DNA from: Cylicocyclus nassatus
Taxonomy: Eukaryota > Nematoda > Chromadorea > Rhabditida > Strongylidae
NCBI GenBank assembly: GCA_958299035.1
Contig: CATQJL010000223.1
Span: 79,315,322 to 79,379,321, forward strand
Direction: 5' to 3'
Length of the DNA stretch: 64,000 bases
In this document: positions 1-11,679 of the stretch, piece by piece
Position numbering within the stretch: the first letter of the stretch is position 1
Layout: every line of letters begins with the position of its first letter
The notes under the pieces: generated by a model
Databases searched by the model: none
Told to the model about the DNA's origin: nothing
The model's input: the letters and a program-made list of their open reading frames with translations, nothing else
Made by a program: the position numbers and the translations under genes

Positions 1-42
1 ATTAAACAACCACAAGTAAGCGTTCTTGCCCTTCATATAATA

Positions 43-730
43 CCAGTGCTTCACCTCTGCTTCGCAGAGGTTCGCACTGGCTCTACTATCTATGTGCCTT
101 ACTCATTCTCGTAAAATCGTGGCACTGGAACTCACCGCGCTGTACCGACTACCACGAATAAAATGTAAACAACCACTCATTTAGAAAGTCTTTTCACGTG
201 AGATCGGTGATTTCGTGTGGATGAAACTTTTCGCAGGAAGACAAATACAAATTTGAATAGGTTTTTGGATTTGTCACGACTTGGTAGTCGCCATAAAGGT
301 AATGATAACCGTGAGCTACATCTCTGTGCGAAAATCTTCTCAAACGCTTAGCTAGAACCTTGGTAAATTGGCCATTTACACAATCAATTCGTTTTGGCGC
401 CGTTTTCGTTACGTAGGAAACTTTCGACCACTTTTCTGGCTAAACTTCATCGCTTGCACATTTGCTTACCAAACTCATCCACGATTCTGCAAAAAGTGGT
501 GATACGGACCGAATTTTGCGGTATAGGAGCCAGGTGGACCCGTTTGGCGCGCAATTTCTGATGGATCCACTCAACGAATCTACTCGTGCTTTTGCATGTT
601 GGACTTTCATGAAGGTAGCATGCGCTAGAATTTGTGCTTAGAACGCTGGCTGGAACACGCTCCACGAATTTCGTAACAGACACACACACACAAAGTCACG
701 GAAACATCCTTAGCCCGTTATTATAAGTTA
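43..730 (-). mobile_element. Helitron-like non-autonomous element, copy 1
   Basis: This stretch is a diverged copy of 13854-14550. On the minus strand it ends with a 17-base hairpin (7-bp stem CCTCTGC/GCAGAGG, 3-base loop), then seven bases, then CTGG, and the next base is T. That is the Helitron 3' signature (hairpin, CTRR, insertion before T). The 5' part contains ATAACGGGCTAAGGATG and a TG-rich tract. No coding region is convincing; the short ORFs are not conserved between the two copies. The exact 5' border is uncertain by about 10 bases. Confidence 0.55.
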
Positions 731-739
731 TGATATGCC

Positions 740-1077
740 ATAGCAAATTACTGTATCAGTGCAAACGCTCTATGCTCTGAGAAGGCTATCTCGATACCAC
801 TTAAAATTCTCTAATCTCTTTTTTTTCCATAGAATCGCAAATCTTCCTCGCAGTCATGTTTTGAGAAGCTCGATGCTTCCCCTTTATCAGATCGCACTGC
901 AATGACTGCGCTTACCGTACTTTGAGCTTGCCAAAGATCGCGTAACCGCGATACTCTCCCCGCTTTAATGCTGCCTTATACGCAATTTTGCGAGACGGTC
1001 ATGGATTTCCGTCGCTGACGACTCACATTGCGTCCTTTCGGCTCCGATACGGAGCGATTCATCAGGTAGAGCACATA
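740..1077. other. Unassigned stretch
   Basis: No ORF, repeat or motif was recognised here. It lies downstream of the gag-like remnant on the minus strand and may be further decayed retroelement sequence, but no protease or pol motif was visible. Confidence 0.3.
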
Positions 1078-1740
1078 CTATTGGAGAGTGAGGCCTTTGG
1101 TTTTACAATGATAACATCGAATTCGGTACTTGAAACTCTTATAGCCACCCGCACAGTGAAGCTCCAGACAGCTGAAGCATCTTTCATTCCTTCTGAGACA
1201 ACCTTTCCTTTCAGCTTCGGTTTTCAAGGTAGCACATGGCTCTTAATGAGTGCCCATTCCTCCGTAGAACACACATCTCATAGTTTTTCTTCTTCTCGGT
1301 AAACATTGTTTTCGAACTGTCACGATCTGCATTCTTTGCCTGGCCAATGTTCTTGCTGGTCTTTGCACTCTTTCGAGTTCCTCTTCGAATTCCGCTATCT
1401 CCCGTAGTGTTCTCTTGTGCTGGTTTATTCACCAAGGATCCGATTCTGAGAAGTTAACATATGCTTGCGTTGCTTGTGGTTGGGTAGATCCTGTTTCTGC
1501 TTGTGTGGAATCTGTTTGAGTATTTTTTGTCGACGTTCTAAGACTTTGTTTTTGTCTACTACCATTTTGCTCACAAAGTGTATGGCTAGAGCATGCGTTT
1601 GTGTCGTTCTTTGCTGCTCGTTCTTCTGTAGGACAGTTCACTCGTACTTCTTTCATGTTGCAAAGATCGTCGATCAACTTCAGCTGGTAGATGATCACGG
1701 TCTCGAGAATTTTCGGGTCCGTCAGCAGCTCCGCTCCTGA
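1078..1740 (-). pseudogene. BEL/Pao-type gag remnant with zinc knuckles
   Basis: Read on the minus strand in more than one frame, this region looks like the C-terminal half of a BEL/Pao gag protein. A polar, Thr/Gln-rich segment (1429-1700) is followed by a segment with REIAEFEEELE and then a cysteine/histidine-rich tail. The tail (1278 to 1078) has CVFYGGMGTH followed by a stop and EPC, where the second knuckle cysteine appears as Tyr, then ERCFSCLELHC and a later RCYHC. In active elements these knuckles bind RNA in the capsid. At least one in-frame stop and two frameshifts make it a pseudogene. No protease or pol follows in the expected direction. The assignment rests on motif spacing only. 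Confidence 0.4.
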
Positions 1741-1769
1741 TCGTCTTGATATAAATTTGCAGACGCTGC

Positions 1770-2512
1770 ATCGGTGCTGTCCATGTGTTATGAGACATGG
1801 CTTTTGTGGCTATTAAAACCGGTATCGTGGCAAAGAGAGGGCAATGGCGGAAGGGCGTTCTTTAGTCTTCGCAAATCTTTTTCGCACTGCGTTCATCCTC
1901 TGTTGCTGAAACTAAAAGTTAATTTTCTTTCAGAAATTTTTTCCTAGTCTCGCTTGCTTACGTATTCGCTTGCAGATGGTGCGTGCATTAGTGTTTTTCC
2001 CAGCGGCATGCAACACAGTTTCAGAAGGAGGTTCATAATCATGTGCAAAATGAATTGCAGAATTACTGGTAAAAATAAATTGCAAAGGTTAAGAACAAAG
2101 CCATGAGACTTATGACCTTTTCCCATAAAAGAAGTATACTGCCTATATGCCATAAGTCGGGCCATTCGAATGAGTATGTGTTGCTCTTGCTTGCTATCGA
2201 AAGAATTCGCCGCGTTTGGAATGTTTCGACAATTCGAAAGCCTGATAAAATGAAATGGGATGTTTCACCACAGCTTACCGAGCATTTGACATAATGGCCT
2301 GCTAAATTTCGTAAAAGTTGTAATCGTGATTTTTCTCCTGCTGGTGAGCAGGTAATAACGGGGTATCGCATTCGCATTTGATTTCTGCTAAAGTGCGCTG
2401 TTTTGAATTGCATACGATATTTGTTTCCGTGGTTTTTTACATCTGTAACATCCCGTAAGAATTGAGTTTTCTGTTTGCAAGGTTGATATCGCTTCTCTTG
2501 TATCGCATTTGT
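1770..2512. other. Unassigned stretch
   Basis: AT-rich sequence with only short ORFs that overlap on both strands. I see no conserved domain, TIR or tandem structure. It borders the older inverted repeat beginning at 2513. Confidence 0.3.
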
Positions 2513-2716
2513 GATTAATCTCGCCGTCGCCAACTGCGGGCACCCCAAGGCTATCCTGGCATGGACGCAAAGCCTCAGCACTTTCCACAAATTTGGAGAA
2601 CAACGCTTCTCAATGAATTTCAAAAGCTCTAACCAATGGTCTTCTTTAGGGCCAATAACTGACCCAACAGCCCTCTTTAGGGACACGAATACGATGAGAG
2701 CAGTGGCATAAATATT
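2513..2716 (-). repeat. Older inverted repeat B, left copy
   Basis: Reverse complement of 14551-14752 at roughly 90% identity, clearly lower than the 2.2-kb arms next to it. Shared landmarks include GGGCTGTTGGGTCAGTTATT and GGCTTTGCG. On this side B joins the arm directly (GCATAAATA then TTTGAAAT). On the other side a Helitron-like element separates them, so this junction serves as an empty site. Confidence 0.8.
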
Positions 2717-4900
2717 TGAAATAAACGTATTAATTGAATGGCGTATGTGGAAGTGAAACTCAGCGAGACTTTGCAGATTTTATCAAACGAATTTTGTTAA
2801 TACTGCGAAGAAAGTAGGTCAATCCAAGAAGTTACTGCCGAGAACCAGATTTTCGAATGATAAAATGGCGAAAAACCATGCGAAATTTCCACTGTTATAA
2901 ATCTGGTGGTTGTAGATGCCAGCGACCTTCAAAGATTTTAAAGGGAAGGTGTTGTTCTGTCGGACATTAGAAGAATCAGGTCGATTTGAGCAGTGGCCGC
3001 CGAGATCGAGAATTTTAAAAAATTACGCGAATATAGGTTGCTTAGTGACAGCTGACATTTGAACTCCTATAAATCTGACTTGTGGAGGTGTGCAATGTTG
3101 ATACTTCATGGGTTTTGTAGAGTAAGGCTTATCAGAATATGTTTTAGCCGTACTGATCAATTGAAACAGCGCCAAGATCCAGGCTCTCGAAAAAGCAGGC
3201 ATAAAAACGCTTTTTAAGATTTAACAGCTCATAACTTTTTCAGAACTGCATGAATCAAGTTGAGACTTCAAAAGTTAGATTCTCGTGTGCTCAGAAGCTT
3301 TCAGACGATACATAATACTAGCGACCCTACGGGTCGCTGTAAGTGGGTCTGGGCAGACACACTAGTACTTGCTTAGTCGGGACTTACATCTAACTATCAA
3401 CGGTGTCATCTCCTTCTAGAAAAGCTTGATAAACGAAAAATCAAATTTCGCAGGTAGACACAAAATAATATCTGACTTCCTTTCAAATACCACTACCAGA
3501 TTCAGTTACTCAATACTACTTGCTTCTTTCGTTGCTTAGCTAAAATAAGATGACCGCTTCCCTAACAAGGCTGACCAAAATAGAAGCATGCTGGGTTCAC
3601 TGCGGAAGCAAGGGCAAGATAGAAGACTCTAAATCACGATTGGCCGTTGGAAATCAAACAATGGAGGAAAAGTCTCACGGGTTTGTGAGCAAAAGGAGGT
3701 AATTGGAGGCCGTGGGCAATGTGGCGTAAATTCTGTCGAAATAGAGTTTTTCACCGTTTCTCACGAAATTTGTGGGGGAAAGCAATTTTTTCGATTCAAA
3801 AACTGGTCAGCTACAGAGAGAGCCTGACGATGTTCAACCAGCGAGCCATGACTTCCTTGTTGGCTGACCAGTTTTTGGAGCGAAAAATTGTTCTTTCCCC
3901 ACAAATTTCATGAAAAACGGTGCAAACCTCGATTTCGACAGAATTTACACCACAGAAAATGCCTTTGCTCCAGGAATGAAGACTCAGCAAGGAAGCCATG
4001 GTCTTGTTGCTTGAACTTCGGCAGGCCGCGGCGCAAATGAATCATTCACGGCCGAGAAATCAAACTCGTCTCTAAACACTTCGCGTCGCGCTGTAACCGT
4101 AACCAGGAAACGGCTTCGCTCACTTAGTCAGCAAAACTTGACAACCCAGAATTTTAATGCATTAGGTTTCTTACCGTCCAAGTATGAAAACAGTGCAATC
4201 CCGGTTGCACAGCATGCTTTCCCCGTCGAGAAAATCGCTCTCAAAATTACACGCGCGAGCCCATCTTACACGCACCCGGATGAGTTGGCAACTTCCTTCT
4301 TATAGTTAATTTCAACTCAGTTTAGGCGGAAATTGGATTGGCGGGAGTTCGCTTTGCAGCGATTCGCGCCGCCTTGCAGTCTGCGTCTCTTCATTCTAAT
4401 CTATCTCGTTGACCCATTGGCGGTGCGTACGCGCTGCTCCATTGGGAATGTTTGGCCTACTCCGTGTTGAAAAAGACTGTACCATTGGAGGCTGCACGCC
4501 GCAATGCTATAACCATCGGGTCCCGGAACGATTCAGCGTCATCAACCTGGCTCCACTGGTCCAGTCTTGAAGGGAGGGCGTTGAAAAACGCTGGTTTTCG
4601 CCGTTTTCGAGATTTCTAAAGTGAATTTTTGTGATCAGCGTATCGAATAACCCCAGGTAAGCGAAAATTTGACTAGGTTGAGACTTGCTGAGCCACTGCC
4701 TTTAAACACTACGTTCGCGCTGGGACCGTCCTAAGCCACTCGCGAGGTATAACGAACATGGCGCAGGCGCGAAGTGTTTGGGGATGAATTTTTCAGCCGG
4801 AATCATTTGCGCTGCTTTTTTAGTCAGCACCCCCTCATCAAAATCCAAAGGAAAAACCCTTGCGCCCAGATTTGCCTGGACACTGCCTCTAATGAGATGC
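2717..4900. repeat. Large inverted duplication, left arm
   Basis: Reverse complement of 11668-13853. Only scattered single-base differences were noticed by eye, for example near 3154, 3203 and 4610. The arm contains a 235-bp foldback (3721-3955), pieces of two TTAA-type MITEs (about 4140-4890) and a GCGACCC hairpin near 3322. It ends with 12 bases identical to BEL/Pao sequence of the other arm and runs straight into the assembly gap, so its true inner border is hidden. No host gene is present. Confidence 0.9.
3721..3955. repeat. 235-bp foldback inside the left arm
   Basis: A palindrome with stems of about 90 bp carrying GTAAATTCTGTCGAAAT, CACCGTTT, AAATTTGTGGGG and AAAAACTGGTCAGC in opposite orientation, around a loop of about 50 bases. 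The same structure recurs at 12615-12847 in the right arm. Apparent ORFs here are by-products of the palindrome. Confidence 0.75.
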
Positions 4901-5400
4901 NNNNNNNNNNNNNNNNNNNNNNNNNNNNNNNNNNNNNNNNNNNNNNNNNNNNNNNNNNNNNNNNNNNNNNNNNNNNNNNNNNNNNNNNNNNNNNNNNNNN
5001 NNNNNNNNNNNNNNNNNNNNNNNNNNNNNNNNNNNNNNNNNNNNNNNNNNNNNNNNNNNNNNNNNNNNNNNNNNNNNNNNNNNNNNNNNNNNNNNNNNNN
5101 NNNNNNNNNNNNNNNNNNNNNNNNNNNNNNNNNNNNNNNNNNNNNNNNNNNNNNNNNNNNNNNNNNNNNNNNNNNNNNNNNNNNNNNNNNNNNNNNNNNN
5201 NNNNNNNNNNNNNNNNNNNNNNNNNNNNNNNNNNNNNNNNNNNNNNNNNNNNNNNNNNNNNNNNNNNNNNNNNNNNNNNNNNNNNNNNNNNNNNNNNNNN
5301 NNNNNNNNNNNNNNNNNNNNNNNNNNNNNNNNNNNNNNNNNNNNNNNNNNNNNNNNNNNNNNNNNNNNNNNNNNNNNNNNNNNNNNNNNNNNNNNNNNNN
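4901..5400. other. Assembly gap, 500 N
   Basis: Exactly 500 N, probably a scaffolding gap of nominal size. It separates BEL/Pao-derived bases at the end of the left arm from RTE reverse transcriptase sequence at 5401. Confidence 0.99.
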
Positions 5401-8050
5401 AAGCCGCGTTTCGATTACTCGCACGAAGATCTTTAGAGTGTGGCTTATCAGCCATTGGTCGGTAGGATGCGCAGCCTGCAACGTCCCCTTTGCTCTTGCA
5501 TATCGGAATCGTTGTGCTGGTGTACCAATCGCGAGGCACACTCTTGCTCCTTATGATTTGATTGAGGAGACTCGTTAGCCATGTGGGTCTGGATGTCCAC
5601 ATATTTTCCAGAACTCGCTTGGTATGTCCTGGGCCAATCGCTTTGCCTTTTTTGTTTTCGTTATAGCTAGCCATACCTCCTCTTTCGTGACTGTTGGTAC
5701 TGGTCCATGTCGGGGTCAGTTCTTGGGATGGAGTTGACGCTGAGGCCTGTGGTAGCTATCAATTCGGAGTAGGTTCTCCATCTTTCAGTGACGTCCGCCG
5801 GTCTTCTTAGTGTCCTACCAAGTTTGTCTCTGATATGGAGGAAGTGCTCCATATTGTTTGTAAACTTTGCCCTTCTTCTGACTATTCGGTGTATAACTCT
5901 TCTCCCTGGCGAGACTACAGTCTCTCGTGAAGCTGTTTCATGTAGACCTGTTTTGCCTCCTTTATTACCATGTGTTCGCCAAGACCAGATCATGAGCTGA
6001 GGCAAAATTCAGAATGCGCTCACCTTCATCATTGCATGTTCCGTATCTGTGATTTCCGTGACACTTGTCACCTCCTTCTCGCCTTTCCCCCATATGTCCG
6101 TTAAGGTTCGCTCCCAGGAGTGTTTCATACAGTGGAATTGAAGTGACGCGGTCATCGGATTTCTGCCGGAAAGCGTCTTTTTCATCATCCTTGCATCCGA
6201 CGATGACTCATGGAGCCTCCAGACCGCGCCGGAACCGCGCTAGTTGTCGCTTTTGCAGCCAGTAGCTGCTTTCGAGCCGGTTGCCGCCAATGCAGCTGAA
6301 GCTCATTGTGACAGATTTTGTCCTCGGAGCATCGCGAGAGCCTATTGGCACTAAATATTAGGCTTTTCGATTCCTTCCAACATTCTTTTGTTTCCAAGGT
6401 CTTCTTCTTTCAGTAATTAATTCACTGGAGATTCTACGATGCTGGCGTAACCGACCCATGGTCGAATATTCAATAACCTCCCGCTGTAAAGTTGTTTCTT
6501 TATCCAAAAATGTGATGAACGGCGTTTTGTCTTTCATTCTTTTTAAACTATTCTTTTACGGTAGTTGATCGAATTCGTAGAACAAAGTTTCTTTGAATTT
6601 GTCTTTAGTTTTGAAGCTATGCTACTTCAATTAAGGACATCGGGTTGCGAACTTTCCCTGAATGTAAGTGTGAACTTGTTGGAACTTCGTGCAGCATTGT
6701 TTTTCGTACTCTTTCGTTAACTTAACCATTAAAATCAGGGAACGCTCGCAATCCGCCTCCACACAAATATGAGAGCTCATGAATCTTTGCGGAACGCTAT
6801 TTTCTGCACAGCTTTCGTTTTGATGATATGCTCCGCTGTGTGGTGCACAGGCAAGGTTTCTCGATGTCTTTTCCGATTTGAGGTTGGTCTACTATGCGTG
6901 GAGTGGACGATATCGTCGCAAAACGCAGTTTTTTGCACTTTCTAATTTCAAAGCTACTCTACTATACCGCTTGAAGGTACACTTACTGATATAAGTTTCG
7001 TTTAACTACTCAAGGTTAGCTATTTTACTATGCTGAAGTAAACAGTATATACCTTGAGTGGAGAAGGAGAAAGCACCAAATGACTCTGGAATAAATCGTC
7101 AGCGTAGTGAAGTACCAAAAGCAATAATAGTAGAGAGAATTTGAGTTCTGCAGCTAAATCGCTGCTACGGCACGATGGAACAGCTTCAAAAACAAAGAGG
7201 GTACCTTCGCAACTTGCTCATCCACCATAGTAAACCAGTTTCAAAACGAGATAGACGTCGAAAAGGTTTTGGTTTGCATTAGCTCTACAGCGGGATTTGA
7301 ACTGAAAGAGTTTCACTCGACAATGAATCGATTTTTCCAGCATCGTAGACGACCGAAAAAAAGGAATCCGGATCAAATAAACCATATCTGCAATGAATTA
7401 CTACAGCAAAGAAGAGAACTTTGGAAACAAAAGAGTGGACAAAGGAATCGAAAAGCCTAGCATCTAGTGCCAATAGGCTCTCGCTACGCTCCAAGGACAA
7501 AATTGACACATTGCGCTTCAGCTGCAATGGCGGCAACCTACGCGAAAGCAGCTTTTGGCTGCAAAAGCGACAACCTGCGCGGTCCCGGCGCGGTCGGAGG
7601 CTCCCTCAGGCGGCGATGACTCATAGGACTTTCCCAGTATCTACCTTCACGCCCATTAAGCGATCGCTTATGCGTTCAACGTCGACTATGTTACTCCTTA
7701 GAGTTTCCGAGACAGCTATACCTACTCGATTTTTGCTGGAACCGTTGGAAGCTTATATCCATCTCCGATATCTTGCAATATTGCCCCCGCTCCACTTTGT
7801 TTCCTTTATGCAGGCTCATCGATTCGCTATCTCTTCAGAAGAGCTGCCATTTCTCGAGTGCAAGAGGTGAGTGTACCCACATTGATGGTAGTCAGACGGA
7901 GAGTCTGCGATGCCTTGGAATGTTGCCTTTGGTGAACTAGCCGCTTTAGCCGTCCCCGTTCATTTTGCTGAGAAGATAGCCCTCGTCCATTATTCGCATT
8001 CATTGGGCTCGATGCGTGTTGGTTCCGGGTGACGCCCTATCCTTTACTCG
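5401..8050 (-). pseudogene. RTE-clade non-LTR retrotransposon (RTE-3), degraded and split
   Basis: A minus-strand RTE remnant read from high to low coordinates. The endonuclease start lies at about 7900-7640 (LTTINVGTLTS, then ETKWSGG and MGVKVDTGK, in shifted frames). It resumes at about 6205 with GCKDDEKDAF, followed by NLNGHMGERREG and ILNFASAHDLVLANTW (about 6000-6150). A linker follows (5667-6005), then the N-terminal reverse transcriptase with KAIGPGH, SVPRDWYTSTTIPI and ASYRP (5401-5674), where the gap truncates it. Such proteins nick target DNA and copy their own RNA into it. Multiple frameshifts and stops make it dead. The 7.6 to 6.2 kb break is a separate TIR element. The 5' end (about 8050) is approximate; upstream on this strand lies BEL/Pao integrase. 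Confidence 0.75.
6212..7613. mobile_element. Long-TIR DNA element (MULE-like?) inserted in RTE-3
   Basis: Terminal inverted repeats of about 190-240 bp: the left end begins GGAGCCTCC and the right end finishes GGAGGCTCC plus nine extra bases. Both flanks carry CGATGACTCAT (6201-6211 and 7614-7624), an 11-bp target-site duplication. Removing the element rejoins RTE endonuclease residues on both sides. Long TIRs and a 9-11 bp duplication fit Mutator-like elements, but no transposase is present, so the class is inferred. The interior from about 6450 to 7400 holds no recognisable ORF. Confidence 0.65.
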
Positions 8051-8167
8051 AGTAACTGTATAAAATATGTCTGCACTGTTTGATGCTACAGGGTGTTTCT
8101 CAGCCGGCTTGTCATATGCAGTTTGACGCTAGAATTGTGAGCAAAATTTTTGCCGCAGAAATTAGGC

Positions 8168-8416
8168 TCAGGGTGGAATCGTACTCGTGGCCATCAGCGC
8201 AATAACCGTTAGACCAACTTTGCACGCATTATCATATGCAATAGACGCTGGTATTCCCCTTCTTGAAAGGAAGCGTCTTAAGGCATACAAAAACAATTCT
8301 GCGCTCATAATTTTCATAACCTCAAGGTGTATGAGTCTTGTAAATGTGCACGTAAAAATGCATCCTACGTTTTGCACAATTTTCTTCCTTCTTGATCTGT
8401 GGAATCGAAAAATCAA
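8168..8416 (-). pseudogene. BEL/Pao integrase fragment
   Basis: The minus-strand translation contains CTFTRLIHLEVMKIMSAELF, then ALRRFLSRRGIP and YDNA. This matches the core of BEL/Pao integrases, around the second catalytic Asp (usually SDNA-type). The enzyme joins cDNA to the host chromosome. The first catalytic Asp and the terminal Glu are not visible, and the reading frame is lost below about 8190, just before the 5' end of RTE-3. It is the downstream part of the same element whose RNase H region lies at 11579-11675. Confidence 0.7.
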
Positions 8417-9174
8417 CTCCTATATGTTCAAATGGCGAGCTTGATGTACCCTCCTGCTAGGTAGTTCGCGCATAAATGGGTACCTATGCAGTAATCCCCT
8501 AAAACGCCTGCACCGAATGCATGGTTTACTATGGATCGCACCTGTTGCCATAGGAATTCAGTAGTACTTTCTGACACTCGCTGTGGTATGCACTATTTCC
8601 TGATAATATTTTCCACGAGCGCCTTGTATTATTTTGAAGGCTAATTCACTTTTGAGTCCTATAAGAATAGGAAATTTTGCATCTTTCCGCGATATAAATA
8701 AACCATCCGACTTCTGTTTCTTCTGATTCCGGAGTCATTTTCAGATAATTTTAGCGTTTTTCAGCGATTTGACATAATTTAAATTTAACCTCAGTGACTG
8801 ATGTTTTTTTTATCAGTAATGTTTTTGCTTGTCGCATTTCCCAGCCAGTGAGTGTCGAAGACTTTGACTCTGGTGCGTGTAACCGGCACTTTCAACAGCT
8901 GGTGGTTGTTTGTGACATTCTCGCTATCAGATTTCGCATAAATCGATCGCAATGTCCACGTTACCAAGTGTGGAGTTTTTCTAAACGATGAGTAACTATG
9001 GAGCGGAACTGCCGAATGTGTCCTACTGGTCAGTGATCGCTGCAAGAATTACAAGCTCTTGGAGATCTGAAGAATCACTCGTGATTGTTCATCGAAATAA
9101 CACTGTTTTCCACGTTGCTAAGGGTTTTCTCAAAATTCTGGTCCTGTCCACTATTCGTAAGTTTGCAGTTGAGT
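8417..9174 (-). pseudogene. BEL/Pao remnant between RNase H and integrase
   Basis: In phase with the integrase fragment downstream. At 9150-9133 the minus strand reads WTGPEF, a motif typical of the segment after RNase H in BEL/Pao pol proteins, flanked by stop codons. The remaining 700 bases are too decayed to translate confidently. The right border is the target-site duplication of the RTE at 9175. Confidence 0.5.
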
Positions 9175-9188
9175 TTTTGTCAATCTCG
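9175..9188. repeat. Target-site duplication, left copy
   Basis: TTTTGTCAATCTCG, matched by TTTTGTCAATCCTCG at 11564-11578 with a one-base indel. The two copies flank the RTE and both read LTK in the interrupted BEL/Pao frame, confirming that the RTE landed in pol. Confidence 0.85.
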
Positions 9189-11563
9189 TTGGCTCCTCTC
9201 CGCCGTACGACTCTTCCATGGAAACTCCATCTTCATGAAGAAAGAATATCGCGGTGGACTTGGGAATCGCCCAACGGAAGGACTCATGCTGAGATCGACC
9301 ACATTTTCACCAACCGAAGATGGAGCTTACTCGATGTATCTGTAGTTCCATCCTTCTGTAGTGGCTCCGATCACCGCCTCCTTCGAGCGAAGATACGACT
9401 TAGCCGAAGGCTGGAAAAGAAAGTCTGTCATAGTGCCGCGAGAAGGAAGGAAGTCGTCTATGACGGTAACAGGCTGGAAGAGCTCATATCAAGTTGTGAC
9501 TGGCCCATCGAGGAGGACCCAACGTACGACTACGACCGGCTTCTAAAAGGATTGCGAGCCTGCGGAGAATTCGCCTCAGTGACTTCTGAGAAGAACTTGG
9601 ACCGCATCTCGAAGACCACCAAGGAATTACTCGAAAGAAGAAGATCATTGAGGCAGGATCCGAATGCAACTCATCTCGAGCAACTGATAGCCAACGCCAG
9701 TTGCAGAAAAGCTTTGCAAGAGGATCTCAGGAAGTACAGGCAAGCCAAGATACTGGAAGCAGCCGAAAGAAGACGAAGTCTCAAGAAGTGCCGAAGGGAC
9801 CTCTGCGAATATCACGTACCGCTGGCTGCACTACTGAACGAAGACGGGACTCCGACTAAGACTTCTTCCCGATACAAGATGGAATCTATCGCGAAGAACT
9901 TCTACACCAACCTCTTCCGCTCATCAACACCCGTGCAGATGCCCGTTGTTCCCACTGGGGAAGTACCACCACGAATTCTACCTGCTGAAGTGCGTATTGC
10001 GATACAGACCATGAAGACGTCCACGGCTCCAGGACCAGATCATCTTTCCGTCGAACTTCTGCGAGCCGGAGGACACCGTCTACATGAGATTCTAGCGTCG
10101 CATTTGACTCTTACCTTCAGAAGGAGAAGATTTCCGACCAGTGGAGGACGTCAAGAACCGTCCTTCTCTTCAAGAAGGGTGAACGGGAGGATCTTCGGAA
10201 CTATCGTCCAATATGCTTGCTGAATGTGCTGTACAACTTTTCACGAAGATTATCCTCGCATATCAAGGACACTGGATGAAGCCCAACCCCAAGAACAAGC
10301 TGGATTTCGCAAAGGATTCAGCTGCATGGACCACATCCAGACCGTTTCGAGGGTCATAGAAGTCTGCCGGGAGTACCGACTGCCTCTCGTCCTAACCTTT
10401 GTCGTACGAGAAAGCCTTTGACAGCGTCGAAACCAACGCCATCCTGTCTGCGCTAGTCGATCAAGGAGTGGACCCAGCTTACGTGAGGACGTTAGCCGAA
10501 TGCTACAAGGACTGTACAACGACGATGCAGCTATTCCATCGCCCCCCCCCCTGACCATACCAATCGGGAAGGGGGTCCGACAAGGCGATACAATCTCGCC
10601 GAAGCTGTTCACCGCGGCCTTGCAGTGGGTGATGAAGTCACTAGACTGGGACGAGAGAGGCATACGAGTTGATGGGAGATTCCTGTCCAACCTTCGTTTT
10701 GCGGACGACATCATTTACTTTTGGAGCAGTATTACTGAAACAGAAACGACGCTGAAGAAACTAAATGAATTAGGGAAGAAGATAGGACTGCGAATAAATC
10801 GGAAGAAGAGTCAGTTTATGAAGAACGCCCTTTGCGAAGATGCAGAAATGAAATTGGAAGGCACCCCTATTATTGAGACGTCTTCTTACGTGTATCTCGG
10901 ACGTTAGAGGAACATGGAGAACGACTTGAGGGAAAAACTTAACAAGAAGAAGAAGAGCAGCTTGGGCCGCCTTCGGGCCTCTAAAGGAAGCCACCGACCA
11001 ACTGACGGACCCGGAGCTTCGTGCCCACCTGTTCGACTCAACCGTTCTCCCGGCGCTCTGTTACGCAGCTGAGACTTGGGCCGACACTGTAGCCACGTCG
11101 AAAGCTTTACGGACCACCCACAGAGCGCCCGAGCGCAGTCTTTGAAAATGACCCGACGCAAGCAACATCTAGTCGGACTTCGCAGCACGGATATGAGAAG
11201 AATGTCCCGTCTTCGTGACCCAGCGGAATACGTCGCGAAAGCCAAACACCGATGGGCCGGTCACATAATGAGAAGAACAGACGACAGATGGACACTAAGA
11301 ACATCGGAGTGGATTCCTCGCGAAGCCAAACGTCCTCGAGGAAGACCACCGACGAGATGGGCAGACGTGTTCGTGGAACGGATGGACCAGCTGAGAAATC
11401 AGCTGGATACGACTTTCGCCCCTGGAACTCGTAAACGCAGCCAACGACGACGGCTAAGAAGATCGTGGATGTCTGAAGCGAGGGACAGGGAAAACTGGCG
11501 ACTTCTGTACTGGGGCCCGCACGGCACGTGAGGACGGGCCATCTAAGTATCTAAGTAAGTAAG
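9189..11563 (+). pseudogene. RTE-clade retrotransposon (RTE-1), 5'-truncated
   Basis: A 2375-bp RTE copy. It starts inside the endonuclease (LFHGNSIFMKKEYR, then WTWESPNG and EIDHIF). The terminal endonuclease motif SGSDHRLLRA is at about 9355-9390. The linker runs to about 10000. The reverse transcriptase has APGPDHLSVELL (near 10030), EQAGFRKGFSCMDH (10290-10330), GVRQGDTISPKLF (10574) and the catalytic FADD (10697-10708). The C-terminal domain has AKHRWAGHIMRR and PRGRPPTRW (11240-11360) and stops at 11529-11531. The 3' tail is the simple repeat ATCTAAGTATCTAAGTAAG. Frameshifts near 9240, 10130-10230, 10405 and 10540 (a C-run) and the stop at 10905 inactivate it. The 5' truncation is typical of target-primed reverse transcription. 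Confidence 0.9.
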
Positions 11564-11578
11564 TTTTGTCAATCCTCG
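11564..11578. repeat. Target-site duplication, right copy
   Basis: TTTTGTCAATCCTCG directly after the TAAGTAAG tail of the RTE, matching 9175-9188 except for one inserted C. Confidence 0.85.
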
Positions 11579-11679
11579 CGTTCCTGCATCTGCCGGATTC
11601 ATTTCCCTAGGACTATAACCAAAATGAACTGATATTCCATTACTATACAAAGCTTCCACGATTCTTCGCATCTCATTAG
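11579..11679 (-). pseudogene. BEL/Pao RNase H end fragment
   Basis: The minus strand reads NEMRRIVEALYSNG, SVHFGYSPREMNPADAGTRG and ends at LTK. NPAD-x-GTRG is the hallmark at the end of BEL/Pao RNase H, which degrades RNA in RNA-DNA hybrids. Upstream on this strand the frame runs into MITE sequence at 11680, so the protein is truncated on both sides: by the MITE and by the RTE. Confidence 0.75.

Noticed and set aside
4702..5674. Long open frames running across the gap
   Set aside because: They are open only because N codons are never stops. The real content is repeat sequence on one side and RTE on the other.
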